Positions 1-8,030 of a stretch of DNA of 64,000 nt are shown here, piece by piece. The stretch lies in NCBI GenBank assembly GCA_030813035.1, contig JAUSTV010000003.1; one strand, 5' to 3'. The translations under genes were made by a program, and so were the position numbers. Positions within the stretch are counted from its first letter, which is position 1. Each line of letters opens with the position of its first letter. The notes under the pieces were generated by a model that had not been told where the DNA came from, searched no databases, and saw only the letters and a program-made list of their open reading frames with translations. The stretch comes from Bacillus_BA fengqiuensis. GTDB lineage: Bacteria > Bacillota > Bacilli > Bacillales > Bacillaceae_H.

Positions 1-2003
1 TTTAACAAACCTCGGCGGTCGAAGCCGGAAATTTCAATTTCTACATTAAATTCCCGTCCTTCTTTAATGTGCGATTCCCATTCTACAGAAATCAAGCGAT
101 TTTCAGCTTCTTCCGTGTGAACATTCAAACAATCTTCACGGTGTACAGACACGCCTCGTCCTTTTGTGATAAATCCGACAATTTCGTCTCCCGGCACAGG
201 ATTACAGCATTTCGACAAGCGAATCAACAAGTTATCAATTCCTTGTACTACTACACCCGAATCCCGTTTTTTCCCTTTTGGAGCAGGCTTTGTCTCATTC
301 ATAATCTCTTTGATTTCTTGTTCTTGATCTCGCTGCTTCCGCCACTTCTCCGTCAAACGATTGGCGATTTGGGCAGCAGTGATGCCATTATATCCAACTG
401 CGGCATACATATCTTCTTCATTGGAAAAGTTAAATTTCTCGGCAACCCTTTTAAGATTGTCCTGTGTCAAAACCTCTTTAACTTCAAAATCCAAATTGCG
501 GATTTCTTTTTCAACAAGCTCTTTTCCTTTTTCGATATTTTCCTCACGCCGTTGCTTTTTAAAGAATTGGCGAATCTTATTTTTTGCCTGAGTCGTTTGC
601 GAAAGCTTCAGCCAATCTTGACTTGGACCATATGAATGTTTCGATGTTAAAATCTCAATAATGTCACCGGTCTTCAATTTAAAGTCCAGCGTTACCATTT
701 TGCCGTTCACTTTTGCCCCAATCGTTTTATTCCCGATTTCAGAGTGAATCCGATAAGCGAAATCGATTGGTACAGACCCCGCTGGAAGTTCGATGACGTC
801 CCCTTTCGGCGTAAAGATATATACCATATCGGAGAAAAGGTCCACTTTTAACGATTCCATGAACTCTTCCGCATTCGTGGACTCGTTCTGGAATTCTAAT
901 ATTTCTCTGAACCATGTTAACTTATCTTCAAAGGAAGCACGGTCATTGGCCGTTTTCCCTTCTTTATAGGCCCAATGTGCCGCTACCCCATACTCAGCGA
1001 TATGATGCATTTCCACCGTGCGGATTTGCACTTCCAGAGGATCCCCTTTAGGACCAATAACCGTTGTATGAAGGGACTGGTACATGTTAGGCTTCGGCAT
1101 TGCAATATAATCCTTAAATCGACCCGGCATAGGCTTCCAGCATGTATGAATGATGCCGAGGACGGCATAACAATCTTTAATGCTGCCGACAAGAATACGG
1201 ACAGCCAGCAAATCATAGATTTCATTGAATTGCTTGTTTTGTAAAGCCATTTTTCGATAAATTGAATAAATATGTTTCGGCCTTCCAGAAATTTCAGCCT
1301 TAATGGCTACTTCATTGACCCGTTCCCGGACTTCATCAATTACTTCTGCAATATATTGTTCGCGCTCCGCACGCTTTTGCTTCATTAAATTGACGATGCG
1401 ATAATACTGTTGGGGATTTAAATAACGTAAAGCCGTATCTTCCAATTCCCACTTGATTTTAGAGATACCGAGACGGTGAGCCAGCGGTGCAAAAATTTCC
1501 AATGTTTCATTGGCGATTCGGCGCTGCTTCTCTTGAGGAAGATGCTTTAACGTACGCATATTATGCAAACGGTCCGCCAATTTAATTAGAATGACCCGAA
1601 TGTCTCGTGCCATCGCAACAAACATTTTGCGATGATTCTCCGCCTGCTGCTCTTCTTTCGATTTATATTTAATTTTCCCGAGTTTGGTCACACCATCGAC
1701 TAGCATGGCAACGTCATCGCTAAATGTGTCTTTTAGTTGTTCAAGTGTAACATCTGTATCTTCTACCACATCATGTAAAAATCCCGCTGCGATTGTCGTT
1801 GGGTCCAACTCCAGATCAACCAAAATCCCCGCTACTTGAATCGGGTGAATAATATACGGCTCCCCTGATTTGCGATATTGCTCACTATGGGCATCTTTCG
1901 CAAACTGGTAAGCTCTTGCCACCAAATCTATATCATCACCAGACAAATATTTACCAGCATTTTCAATTACTTGTTCAGCTGTTAACACTTGCTCGTTTGC
2001 CAT
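1..2003 (-). CDS. relA: Bifunctional (p)ppGpp synthetase/hydrolase RelA (3' end cut by window edge)
   Basis: The protein makes and hydrolyses the alarmone (p)ppGpp in the stringent response. About 667 residues are visible from MANEQVLTAEQ; some 60-70 C-terminal residues (end of the ACT region) lie beyond the left edge. The hydrolase HD motif is HDVVEDT at residues 77-83. The synthetase domain carries RFKDY followed by YQSLHTT; a basic RxKD here is the form known from bifunctional Rel enzymes. A TGS domain (VYIFTPKGDVIELP) and a conserved-cysteine region (LSKCCNPVPGD) follow. The start is fixed by an AAAGGTGATTTC ribosome site. It follows apt and recJ on the same strand, as in B. subtilis, with its own likely promoter in the gap. 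Confidence 0.97.
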   Translation of the reverse strand, partial: MANEQVLTAEQVIENAGKYLSGDDIDLVARAYQFAKDAHSEQYRKSGEPYIIHPIQVAGILVDLELDPTTIAAGFLHDVVEDTDVTLEQLKDTFSDDVAMLVDGVTKLGKIKYKSKEEQQAENHRKMFVAMARDIRVILIKLADRLHNMRTLKHLPQEKQRRIANETLEIFAPLAHRLGISKIKWELEDTALRYLNPQQYYRIVNLMKQKRAEREQYIAEVIDEVRERVNEVAIKAEISGRPKHIYSIYRKMALQNKQFNEIYDLLAVRILVGSIKDCYAVLGIIHTCWKPMPGRFKDYIAMPKPNMYQSLHTTVIGPKGDPLEVQIRTVEMHHIAEYGVAAHWAYKEGKTANDRASFEDKLTWFREILEFQNESTNAEEFMESLKVDLFSDMVYIFTPKGDVIELPAGSVPIDFAYRIHSEIGNKTIGAKVNGKMVTLDFKLKTGDIIEILTSKHSYGPSQDWLKLSQTTQAKNKIRQFFKKQRREENIEKGKELVEKEIRNLDFEVKEVLTQDNLKRVAEKFNFSNEEDMYAAVGYNGITAAQIANRLTEKWRKQRDQEQEIKEIMNETKPAPKGKKRDSGVVVQGIDNLLIRLSKCCNPVPGDEIVGFITKGRGVSVHREDCLNVHTEEAENRLISVEWESHIKEGREFNVEIEISGFDRRGLL

Positions 2004-2030
2004 GAAATCACCTTTTATCAATAAAATAAG

Positions 2031-2047
2031 CCTTCACTCAGTGAAGG
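2031..2047. promoter_or_regulatory. Short perfect inverted repeat in the relA leader
   Basis: CCTTCACT and AGTGAAGG form 8-bp arms around one central base, about 28 bp upstream of the relA start codon. It could be an operator or a small leader hairpin. No regulator can be assigned from sequence. Confidence 0.35.
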
Positions 2048-2180
2048 GGTCTATATGTTTTGCCGATACACAGTTGAATCAATCCGGTTGTTATGGGCAA
2101 TCAGCCCGTACTAAAAGAAGTGAAAATGTTCCCATTTTGTCAAAAAGAAGATAAATTAAAACACTATTTTATAAATTCAT

Positions 2181-2209
2181 ATTGTAACTATTATCGTGAA
2201 AATTTTCAA
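2181..2209 (-). promoter_or_regulatory. Candidate sigma-A promoter for relA
   Basis: On the minus strand TTGAAA and TACAAT are separated by 17 bases; each matches the sigma-A consensus at 5 of 6 positions. It sits between the apt terminator and relA, so relA could be transcribed apart from recJ-apt. The rest of the 357-bp gap (2004-2360) holds only the inverted repeat and the terminator. Confidence 0.5.
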
Positions 2210-2308
2210 AGATGTAAAGCTTTTCTAAAAAGATTTTTCCCGCTCCGTCCAGTTTAATGCGTTCCAACATAAAGAGAAACTTCGTTACCAACTGAGGGCA
2301 GGGTAAAC

Positions 2309-2354
2309 AAAAATCACCCTTCACCCCCGTAACGAAGGGCAAAAGGTGATTTTT
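2309..2354 (-). terminator. Rho-independent terminator after apt
   Basis: A nested hairpin lies just downstream of the apt stop. The outer arms are AAAAATCACC and GGTGATTTTT and an inner CCCTTC/GAAGGG pair sits inside. On the minus strand it ends in a run of T. Confidence 0.8.
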
Positions 2355-2360
2355 CTATTA

Positions 2361-2873
2361 TTAATATTTCATTAATGTCAATACATCGTAGCCGTCTAAT
2401 TTTTCACGGCCATTTAAATCTGTTAGCTCAATTAAAAATGCAGTGCCTACCACAATACCGCCAAGTTGTTCAACCAGCTTAATCGTTGCCTCAATTGTAC
2501 CGCCTGTCGCTAGAAGATCATCGGTAATCAATACACGCTGACCCGGTTTAATCGCATCTTTGTGCATTGTCAATACATCTTTGCCGTATTCAAGGCCGTA
2601 ATCCACTTTGATTACTTCACGTGGAAGTTTCCCTTCTTTACGAACCGGGGCAAATCCAACTTCCAATGCATAGGCAACCGGGCATCCGATAATGAAACCG
2701 CGGGCTTCTGGGCCTACAACGATGTCAATTTGTTTTTCTTTGGCATATTTTACGATTTCATCAGTCGCCGCTTTATATGCTTGCCCATTATCCATAAGAG
2801 TTGTAATATCTTTAAAGATAATACCCGGCTTTGGCCAATCAGGCACGATTGTTATATATTGCTTCAGATCCAT
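2361..2873 (-). CDS. apt: Adenine phosphoribosyltransferase
   Basis: This cytoplasmic purine-salvage enzyme converts adenine and PRPP to AMP. The 170-residue length is the family norm. The PRPP-binding signature VLITDDLLATGGT is at residues 114-126 and the VVGPEARGF segment typical of Apt is at 52-60. Its ATG overlaps the recJ stop codon by one base (TAATG) and is preceded by GAGGAGG, so the two genes are co-transcribed and probably translationally coupled. A strong terminator follows. Confidence 0.97.
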   Translation of the reverse strand: MDLKQYITIVPDWPKPGIIFKDITTLMDNGQAYKAATDEIVKYAKEKQIDIVVGPEARGFIIGCPVAYALEVGFAPVRKEGKLPREVIKVDYGLEYGKDVLTMHKDAIKPGQRVLITDDLLATGGTIEATIKLVEQLGGIVVGTAFLIELTDLNGREKLDGYDVLTLMKY

Positions 2874-5233
2874 TAATTTGTTGCCTCCTCATTAATTCGA
2901 CAGCTGCTGATGACGTCATCAAACAACTGTTTCAGTTGTCCATATGATGTGTATAAGAATTTTTTTTCCAACTGAATTTGTTCCTGTTTACGACGATAAG
3001 TCGCAGATTCTATTAAATCACGTTTTGCTCCATTTTTCATCAACGAAATGAGACCATTTTTTATTGTAACAAATTCTAATTCAAAAAACACCTGTGACAT
3101 AAAATCAATTGTATCTTTTGACCATCCTTTACGAATGGCCAGCTCTTCTTTATAACGATTCAAATCAAACGGACTGTTTTTCACCAAAAACCCATAATAC
3201 CACTTAAAGTGATCGCGTGTTGGAACCGTATGAAAATAATGATCTTCTTTTGATAGAAAAACCGTATAAATTCTTGACGGAACCCCATTATCAAATAACT
3301 TGTTCACTAACTCCATAGAAGAGGGCAAGTCCAATAAGACAATCTGTTTTCCACCTGCCTCAAAACGCGAAGCCGATTCAACACCATCTATATATTCAAG
3401 ATGATCCTTATATAATCGTTTTTCCTGTTCCGTTATCGTATCTTCGGAAAAATAAGCAACCGTCATGTCAGAAGTAAACATTGATTTAAAAAATTGATCG
3501 GCACTTCTGGCACTTCGATAATCGAACAATTGCCATTCGCTGATTCCTATGTCCTCAATCATCAACTGGGGTTTTCTCATATTGTTCCACTCATTGATCG
3601 TTAATTCTCCAACAAGTGAAATTTTAGAGATGGGAGAAATTTCATCATATAAGCGGCCCAAGCCGAAGCCGACACCATCGACTGTCATTCCGTCATCTTC
3701 AAACGTCAATTTCAAATGCGTTTGATCGGCTCCAATTTTTCTTATGGAAGAGATGTTAACATTTTCCACCATTATTTTCGGTTTCGAATTGCTCATCCCA
3801 AAAGGAGCAAGCTGTCTTAGTTGTTCAATGGCTGACAGCGTAATATCCTCTACCTCGCAAACGGTATCTACCGTTGTGATTGGAATAAAATCTTCTTCCG
3901 TGAGCTTTTCATAAGCTAACGTATTCAATCGATTCCTTAAACCATCAACATCCTCAATTTTCAACGTCATCCCGGCTGCCATCGGATGCCCTCCGAAATG
4001 AGGTAAGATGTCACGGCATGTCGATAAATTGGCAAACAAATCAAAGCCTTCAATACTGCGTGCTGACCCTTTTGCCACTCCTTTTTGCTGATCGATGCTT
4101 AACACGATAGTAGGACGGTAGAATCGGTCAACCAATCTTGACGCCACAATCCCGACTACTCCTGCATTCCAACCTTCCTGCGCAATAACGAGGACGCCAT
4201 TTTGTTCAGGAGGGTAAAGATTTTCTACTATGGAAACGGCTTCTTCTGTCATTTCATTTACTAATTGTTGTCTCTCTTTGTTCAATCCATCAATTTCTTC
4301 GGCAAGCTGCTGTGCTTCCATTTCGTTTGTCGTCATCAACAAGTGTACAGCAGGGTCTGCAGATTGAAGCCGGCCTACTGCATTAATGCGGGGGCCTATA
4401 GCAAATCCGATCGTATCTTCATTGACTTCTTCCTGCTTGATTCCGCATACACGCAAAAGCGCCTGGATACCCGGACGATTGGTGCGCTGCAAATATTTCA
4501 GCCCTTTGCTTGCAATTAAACGGTTTTCACCTTGTAAGGGTACCAAATCCGCAATCGTTCCGATAACGGCCAACTCCAGCAGATGTTCAGGCGCTTCTCC
4601 AAGCAAGGCGTGGGCAAGCTTGAAGGCAACACCCACTCCAGCCAGCTCTTTAAACGGATAGAGGCTTCCCGGCTTTTTCGGATGGATGATAGCATACGCC
4701 TCCGGCAATTGCGGTCCTGGTTCATGGTGATCCGTAATAATCAGATCAAACCCCAATTCCTTAGCCAAAGAAGCCTCGTTGACGGCAGAAATCCCCGTGT
4801 CCACTGTAATAACGAGCGTATAGCCTTGCTCGCTGATCGAACGAAATGCCTGTTCATTCGGGCCGTACCCTTCTGTAAAGCGGTTCGGAATATAAAAGTC
4901 GACTTCTGCTCCCAATAAGGTAAAAGCAGACAGCAATACAGATGTGCTGCTTACTCCGTCGGCATCATAATCTCCGTATATCATGATTTTTTCATTTTGT
5001 TCAATCGCTTGCTTAATACGTTCTACCGTTTTATCCATTCCATCCAATAAGAATGGATCGTGGAATGCCTCTTGATCTATTTTCAAAAACTGTTCCGCAG
5101 ACTCAATCGTTGTAATACCGCGATTAATCAATAGTGAAGCAATGAGAGGTGTAATCTCTAGGGTTGTCACAAACTGTTCAATCAGTTCATGATTTGTCTG
5201 TTGAATCCTCCATCGTCTTTTTGATTTCAGCAT
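2873..5233 (-). CDS. recJ: Single-stranded-DNA-specific exonuclease RecJ
   Basis: A 5'-3' single-strand DNA exonuclease used in recombination and mismatch repair. DHH-superfamily motifs are visible: DYDADG at residues 88-93, VDTG near 144 and DHH at 168-170, followed by the DHHA1 region (GGHPMAAGM), an OB-type segment and a long C-terminal extension. At 786 residues it matches the large RecJ of Bacillus rather than the shorter E. coli enzyme. It directly precedes apt in the same operon, the conserved Bacillaceae arrangement. Confidence 0.96.
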   Translation of the reverse strand: MLKSKRRWRIQQTNHELIEQFVTTLEITPLIASLLINRGITTIESAEQFLKIDQEAFHDPFLLDGMDKTVERIKQAIEQNEKIMIYGDYDADGVSSTSVLLSAFTLLGAEVDFYIPNRFTEGYGPNEQAFRSISEQGYTLVITVDTGISAVNEASLAKELGFDLIITDHHEPGPQLPEAYAIIHPKKPGSLYPFKELAGVGVAFKLAHALLGEAPEHLLELAVIGTIADLVPLQGENRLIASKGLKYLQRTNRPGIQALLRVCGIKQEEVNEDTIGFAIGPRINAVGRLQSADPAVHLLMTTNEMEAQQLAEEIDGLNKERQQLVNEMTEEAVSIVENLYPPEQNGVLVIAQEGWNAGVVGIVASRLVDRFYRPTIVLSIDQQKGVAKGSARSIEGFDLFANLSTCRDILPHFGGHPMAAGMTLKIEDVDGLRNRLNTLAYEKLTEEDFIPITTVDTVCEVEDITLSAIEQLRQLAPFGMSNSKPKIMVENVNISSIRKIGADQTHLKLTFEDDGMTVDGVGFGLGRLYDEISPISKISLVGELTINEWNNMRKPQLMIEDIGISEWQLFDYRSARSADQFFKSMFTSDMTVAYFSEDTITEQEKRLYKDHLEYIDGVESASRFEAGGKQIVLLDLPSSMELVNKLFDNGVPSRIYTVFLSKEDHYFHTVPTRDHFKWYYGFLVKNSPFDLNRYKEELAIRKGWSKDTIDFMSQVFFELEFVTIKNGLISLMKNGAKRDLIESATYRRKQEQIQLEKKFLYTSYGQLKQLFDDVISSCRINEEATN

Positions 5234-5291
5234 ATCCTCACCCCTTAACCCACATTATTATACTAGAGTGGATGCTGGCGGGCAATGATTG

Positions 5292-6185
5292 TCAATCGGC
5301 TGAATAAGGATTGATATGCACCAATACATCTTGGACATTCGGCTCTTCCATCAGTTTCCTTTTCACTTCTTTTCCGATTAAATGCCCTTCCTCCACGGTA
5401 ATGTAGGGATCAACGGAAACCTTTAAATCAATAATGACGTAATGTCCGTGTTCCCTTGCATGCAAAGACGTCAGTTTCTTTACACCTTGTACAGAGGTTG
5501 CGATTTCTCGTAAGTGGGCGGTATCTTCTTCATGCCATACATGATCCAATGTGTTATGAAAAGCTTCTGATCCAAATTGCCAGGCGGTTTTTAAGACAAG
5601 GAAAGAGACAAACAATCCAGCAACAGGATCTGCATATACAAGCCAGCCGACTCCTATTTTCTCTCCAATAATTGAGCTCACAATCCCAATCAATGCCGCA
5701 ATAGACGATAAAACATCTGTGCGATGATCATAAGCATTGACGAGAAGAGCATCGCTTTTAATCTTTTTTCCGAGTCCATATGTATATCGAAACAGTGCTT
5801 CTTTTACTAAAATCGAAAAGATAATCGCAACAATAGCCCATAGCTTCGGCGGCTCGATTGGTTGGGAGAACGCTTCAATAGAAGACCTTAAAATTTCAAT
5901 ACCGACAATAAACAATAGAACGGAAACAATAATGGCTGCGATCGATTCCGCTTTTCCGTGTCCGTATGGATGATCTTCATCAGGAGGCTGCTTGGCAATT
6001 TTCACTCCAATGTAGACGACAATCGAGCCCGCAACATCTGAAGCGGAGTTTACTGCATCTGCCATTAATGCACGACTGTTAGCCATTGTTCCGAAAATCC
6101 ATTTGACGATAGCCAGCACCAGATTTCCAGCCATCCCAATCAGAGCGGCTTGCTGCGCTTTTCTAAATCGCTCATTTTTCTCCAC
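5292..6185 (-). CDS. Cation diffusion facilitator (CDF) family metal transporter
   Basis: An integral membrane divalent-metal/proton antiporter. Metal-site aspartates sit in MADAVNSASDVAGS, followed by the HPYGHGKAES loop and a second DHRTDVLSS site; a cytoplasmic C-terminal domain ends the protein. I chose the GTG at 6185 because GAGGTG lies just upstream; an in-frame ATG at 6203 would add six residues. About 297 residues and roughly six membrane segments are normal for the family. The metal (Zn, Mn, Fe or Co) cannot be read from the sequence. The IS element lies just upstream and could have separated the gene from its original promoter. Confidence 0.9.
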   Translation of the reverse strand: MEKNERFRKAQQAALIGMAGNLVLAIVKWIFGTMANSRALMADAVNSASDVAGSIVVYIGVKIAKQPPDEDHPYGHGKAESIAAIIVSVLLFIVGIEILRSSIEAFSQPIEPPKLWAIVAIIFSILVKEALFRYTYGLGKKIKSDALLVNAYDHRTDVLSSIAALIGIVSSIIGEKIGVGWLVYADPVAGLFVSFLVLKTAWQFGSEAFHNTLDHVWHEEDTAHLREIATSVQGVKKLTSLHAREHGHYVIIDLKVSVDPYITVEEGHLIGKEVKRKLMEEPNVQDVLVHINPYSAD

Positions 6186-6279
6186 ATTTACACCTCGTTT
6201 CATCTATGCCTGCAACAATATATAGATTACCCTTATTTTTCTTCTGACATGAAAATTCCTCTTCTTTGGATTTCTTTTA

Positions 6280-6526
6280 ATGAACCTCCCCCCACCTATC
6301 GCTTCGCGCTTGAGGTAAGGGTTTCTTGTCGAACCCCTCGGAATCAGAAACTGGATGGTGTCCATAGGTGTACACGACACCCTCGTCTTTCTCGGGGCCT
6401 GACGCTCCATTTAGAAGCAGTGGTCTTGACGCAAGGGGTCTCCCGACTGCTTGCTGCCACCGTAAGCAACAGGGGGGAGCTCCGAATTTGGAGACACCTC
6501 TCCCCAGGGCGGTTCTACCCGTCTAC
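6280..6526 (-). ncRNA. Probable TnpB guide RNA (reRNA/omegaRNA)
   Basis: The roughly 245 bases after the tnpB stop up to the element end are GC-rich and full of short inverted repeats (for example GGTGTCGTGTACACC around 6360). Nothing else is encoded there. In IS605-type elements the reRNA is transcribed from the 3' part of tnpB through the right end, and the guide is the flanking sequence just outside the element, here below about 6280 towards the CDF gene. Assignment is by position and structure only. Confidence 0.6.
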
Positions 6527-7716
6527 TACGCCTGTACAGGCTGTAGATACGTGACGCTGGTCATCATCACTTTTAGGAACTTACCGTGCAGATACTGGGA
6601 TAGGATATTCCCCGCACCATGGACATCCCGATGCTGTTCATACCCGCAGACACAGCGATAGTTTCGTGAACGGACTTTGTTCCGTTTCCCGCAAGCAGGA
6701 CATGCTTGCGGGGTATAGGCTTCATTTTCTTTTGACAGCGAGATCCCGACTGCTTCTAATTTATACCGCAACTGTGTGGTGACCTTCCCAAAGTTCCAAT
6801 TGCTGAGTTTTTGGTTGATCTTTTTGGACCGTACTTGTTTCCGACATTTATTTCGTTTGCTTGTGTATCGCTGCAAGCCTTCCACGTCACCAAGAGCCAC
6901 ATGGCCGACTCCTTGTTCCACACACCAGTCCACAAAGGCACGTGTCGTCTTATGCAGGATATCCCCGAGTTGCCGTTCACTTTTAGAGAGGACATATTTC
7001 TTCGCCCTATTGTATTGACGCCATTTCCTTGAACCTTTTTGACACCGGCTCATGAGGATTTGCAGTTCTCTCACTTTTTTGTTTCGTAACCGATGAATAC
7101 TGCGCATTTTCCTTCCCGAAATGACGAGAGCTTGTCCGTTTGTGCATACGGCGGCAATCGTATGAATCTCACCGGGATCAATCGCCCCCGTATGACCGTC
7201 CTGCACCGATACGGGCTGGACCCCGTCTTCATACGACAAACAGGCATGCCACCGGCCGTCATAGACGAGTTCTACTTCTTTGACCACGCCGTTCGGGACA
7301 GAGGCCAGCATCAATACAAGCGGTGTCTGTTGTTTCTTGTTCCATCTGCCCAGGCTGAGTGTCAGCTTGCGTCCTTCCAGTACGAAGGACTTATCAACCC
7401 ATTTCGGATGGAAAACGAATTTCTCCTTGTATGGATACCGGATAGACGGATTCGTTTTCCGTGCTTTACGAACCCCGTCTCGGGCACGGAGAAACTTGTG
7501 GCACACGGCTTGTATCGTCTGACTGTGAAGAGGATACAAACCTTTTAGTTCAGATTGAAGATCGCTTTGGTTGATCCACCCACCGTGAATCCGGTAGTAA
7601 TACCGGGCCAGCTGCACGCAGTCATTCCAAATCGTTCCGCACATCCGGCGTATGCGAAACAACTGTTGAAGCGTTGGCTGAGAAGCTGTAAAGCCCGTTT
7701 TCAACGTTCGATACAT
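6526..7716 (-). CDS. tnpB: RNA-guided endonuclease TnpB (OrfB of IS605 family)
   Basis: TnpB is a reRNA-guided nuclease that favours retention of its transposon. The start at 7716 (MYRTLKTGF) is set by GGAGGTGGCCTC; the frame stays open 48 codons upstream but that part lies in the IS end. The protein has 396 residues. RuvC-like acidic sites are D180 in GAIDPGE and D364 in HRDVHGAGN. A zinc finger is formed by C339, C342, C355 and C357. The usual RuvC-II glutamate is G276 in VALGDVEGL; nearby acidic candidates are E279 and E332 (NEAYTP). No frameshift is seen, so the gene looks intact. Confidence 0.92.
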   Translation of the reverse strand: MYRTLKTGFTASQPTLQQLFRIRRMCGTIWNDCVQLARYYYRIHGGWINQSDLQSELKGLYPLHSQTIQAVCHKFLRARDGVRKARKTNPSIRYPYKEKFVFHPKWVDKSFVLEGRKLTLSLGRWNKKQQTPLVLMLASVPNGVVKEVELVYDGRWHACLSYEDGVQPVSVQDGHTGAIDPGEIHTIAAVCTNGQALVISGRKMRSIHRLRNKKVRELQILMSRCQKGSRKWRQYNRAKKYVLSKSERQLGDILHKTTRAFVDWCVEQGVGHVALGDVEGLQRYTSKRNKCRKQVRSKKINQKLSNWNFGKVTTQLRYKLEAVGISLSKENEAYTPQACPACGKRNKVRSRNYRCVCGYEQHRDVHGAGNILSQYLHGKFLKVMMTSVTYLQPVQA

Positions 7717-7993
7717 GAGGCCACCTCCCTTGTCACCATCATACAGCGAACATACATTCGACTCAAGAAGATTATGGAAGTATTTTCTTTTTTTCTTCCG
7801 ACAAAGATCGAGAAGTTCTACCAACCAAAAGCTTTTCGGCTGACCTGAACCGGCATTCATCCCCTCCCTACTACTGAGCTGTGCCCTTCACGCTCCTTGA
7901 GGAAGGGGAATTCTCCCGGACTATGTTAAATCTATTATTACCTTTAAATGAAAAGAGCGAAAATCAACGTGGTTAGTTAACAGTACAAAAATA

Positions 7994-8030
7994 AAAAGAA
8001 ACTGTGGAGCATACTCCACAGTTTCTTTTT
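7994..8030 (-). terminator. Terminator of secDF, overlapping its stop codon
   Basis: AAAAAGAAACTGTGGAG and CTCCACAGTTTCTTTTT form perfect 17-bp arms with a 3-base loop. The arm nearest the gene includes two bases of the secDF TAA. T-rich sequence on both strands makes it potentially bidirectional. Confidence 0.9.

Larger units (their letters stand above)
6280..7925 (-). mobile_element. IS200/IS605-type element with tnpB only (no tnpA)
   Basis: The element is read on the minus strand. The left end near 7925 is preceded by TTTAA, a plausible target-adjacent motif, and carries a subterminal hairpin (GAATTCCCCTTCCTC and GAAGGG segments). The right end near 6280 ends in CTCAAGCGCGAAGCG then GGTGGGGGGAGG and TTCAT. 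No tnpA is present, so transposition would need a TnpA supplied in trans. It lies between the CDF gene and the secDF terminator and looks richer in G+C than its neighbours. Exact ends are estimated to within about 10 bp. Confidence 0.8.

Noticed and set aside
7717..7860. A 48-residue N-terminal extension of TnpB
   Set aside because: It is read from the transposon left end; GGAGGTG directly before MYRTLKTGF marks the true start.
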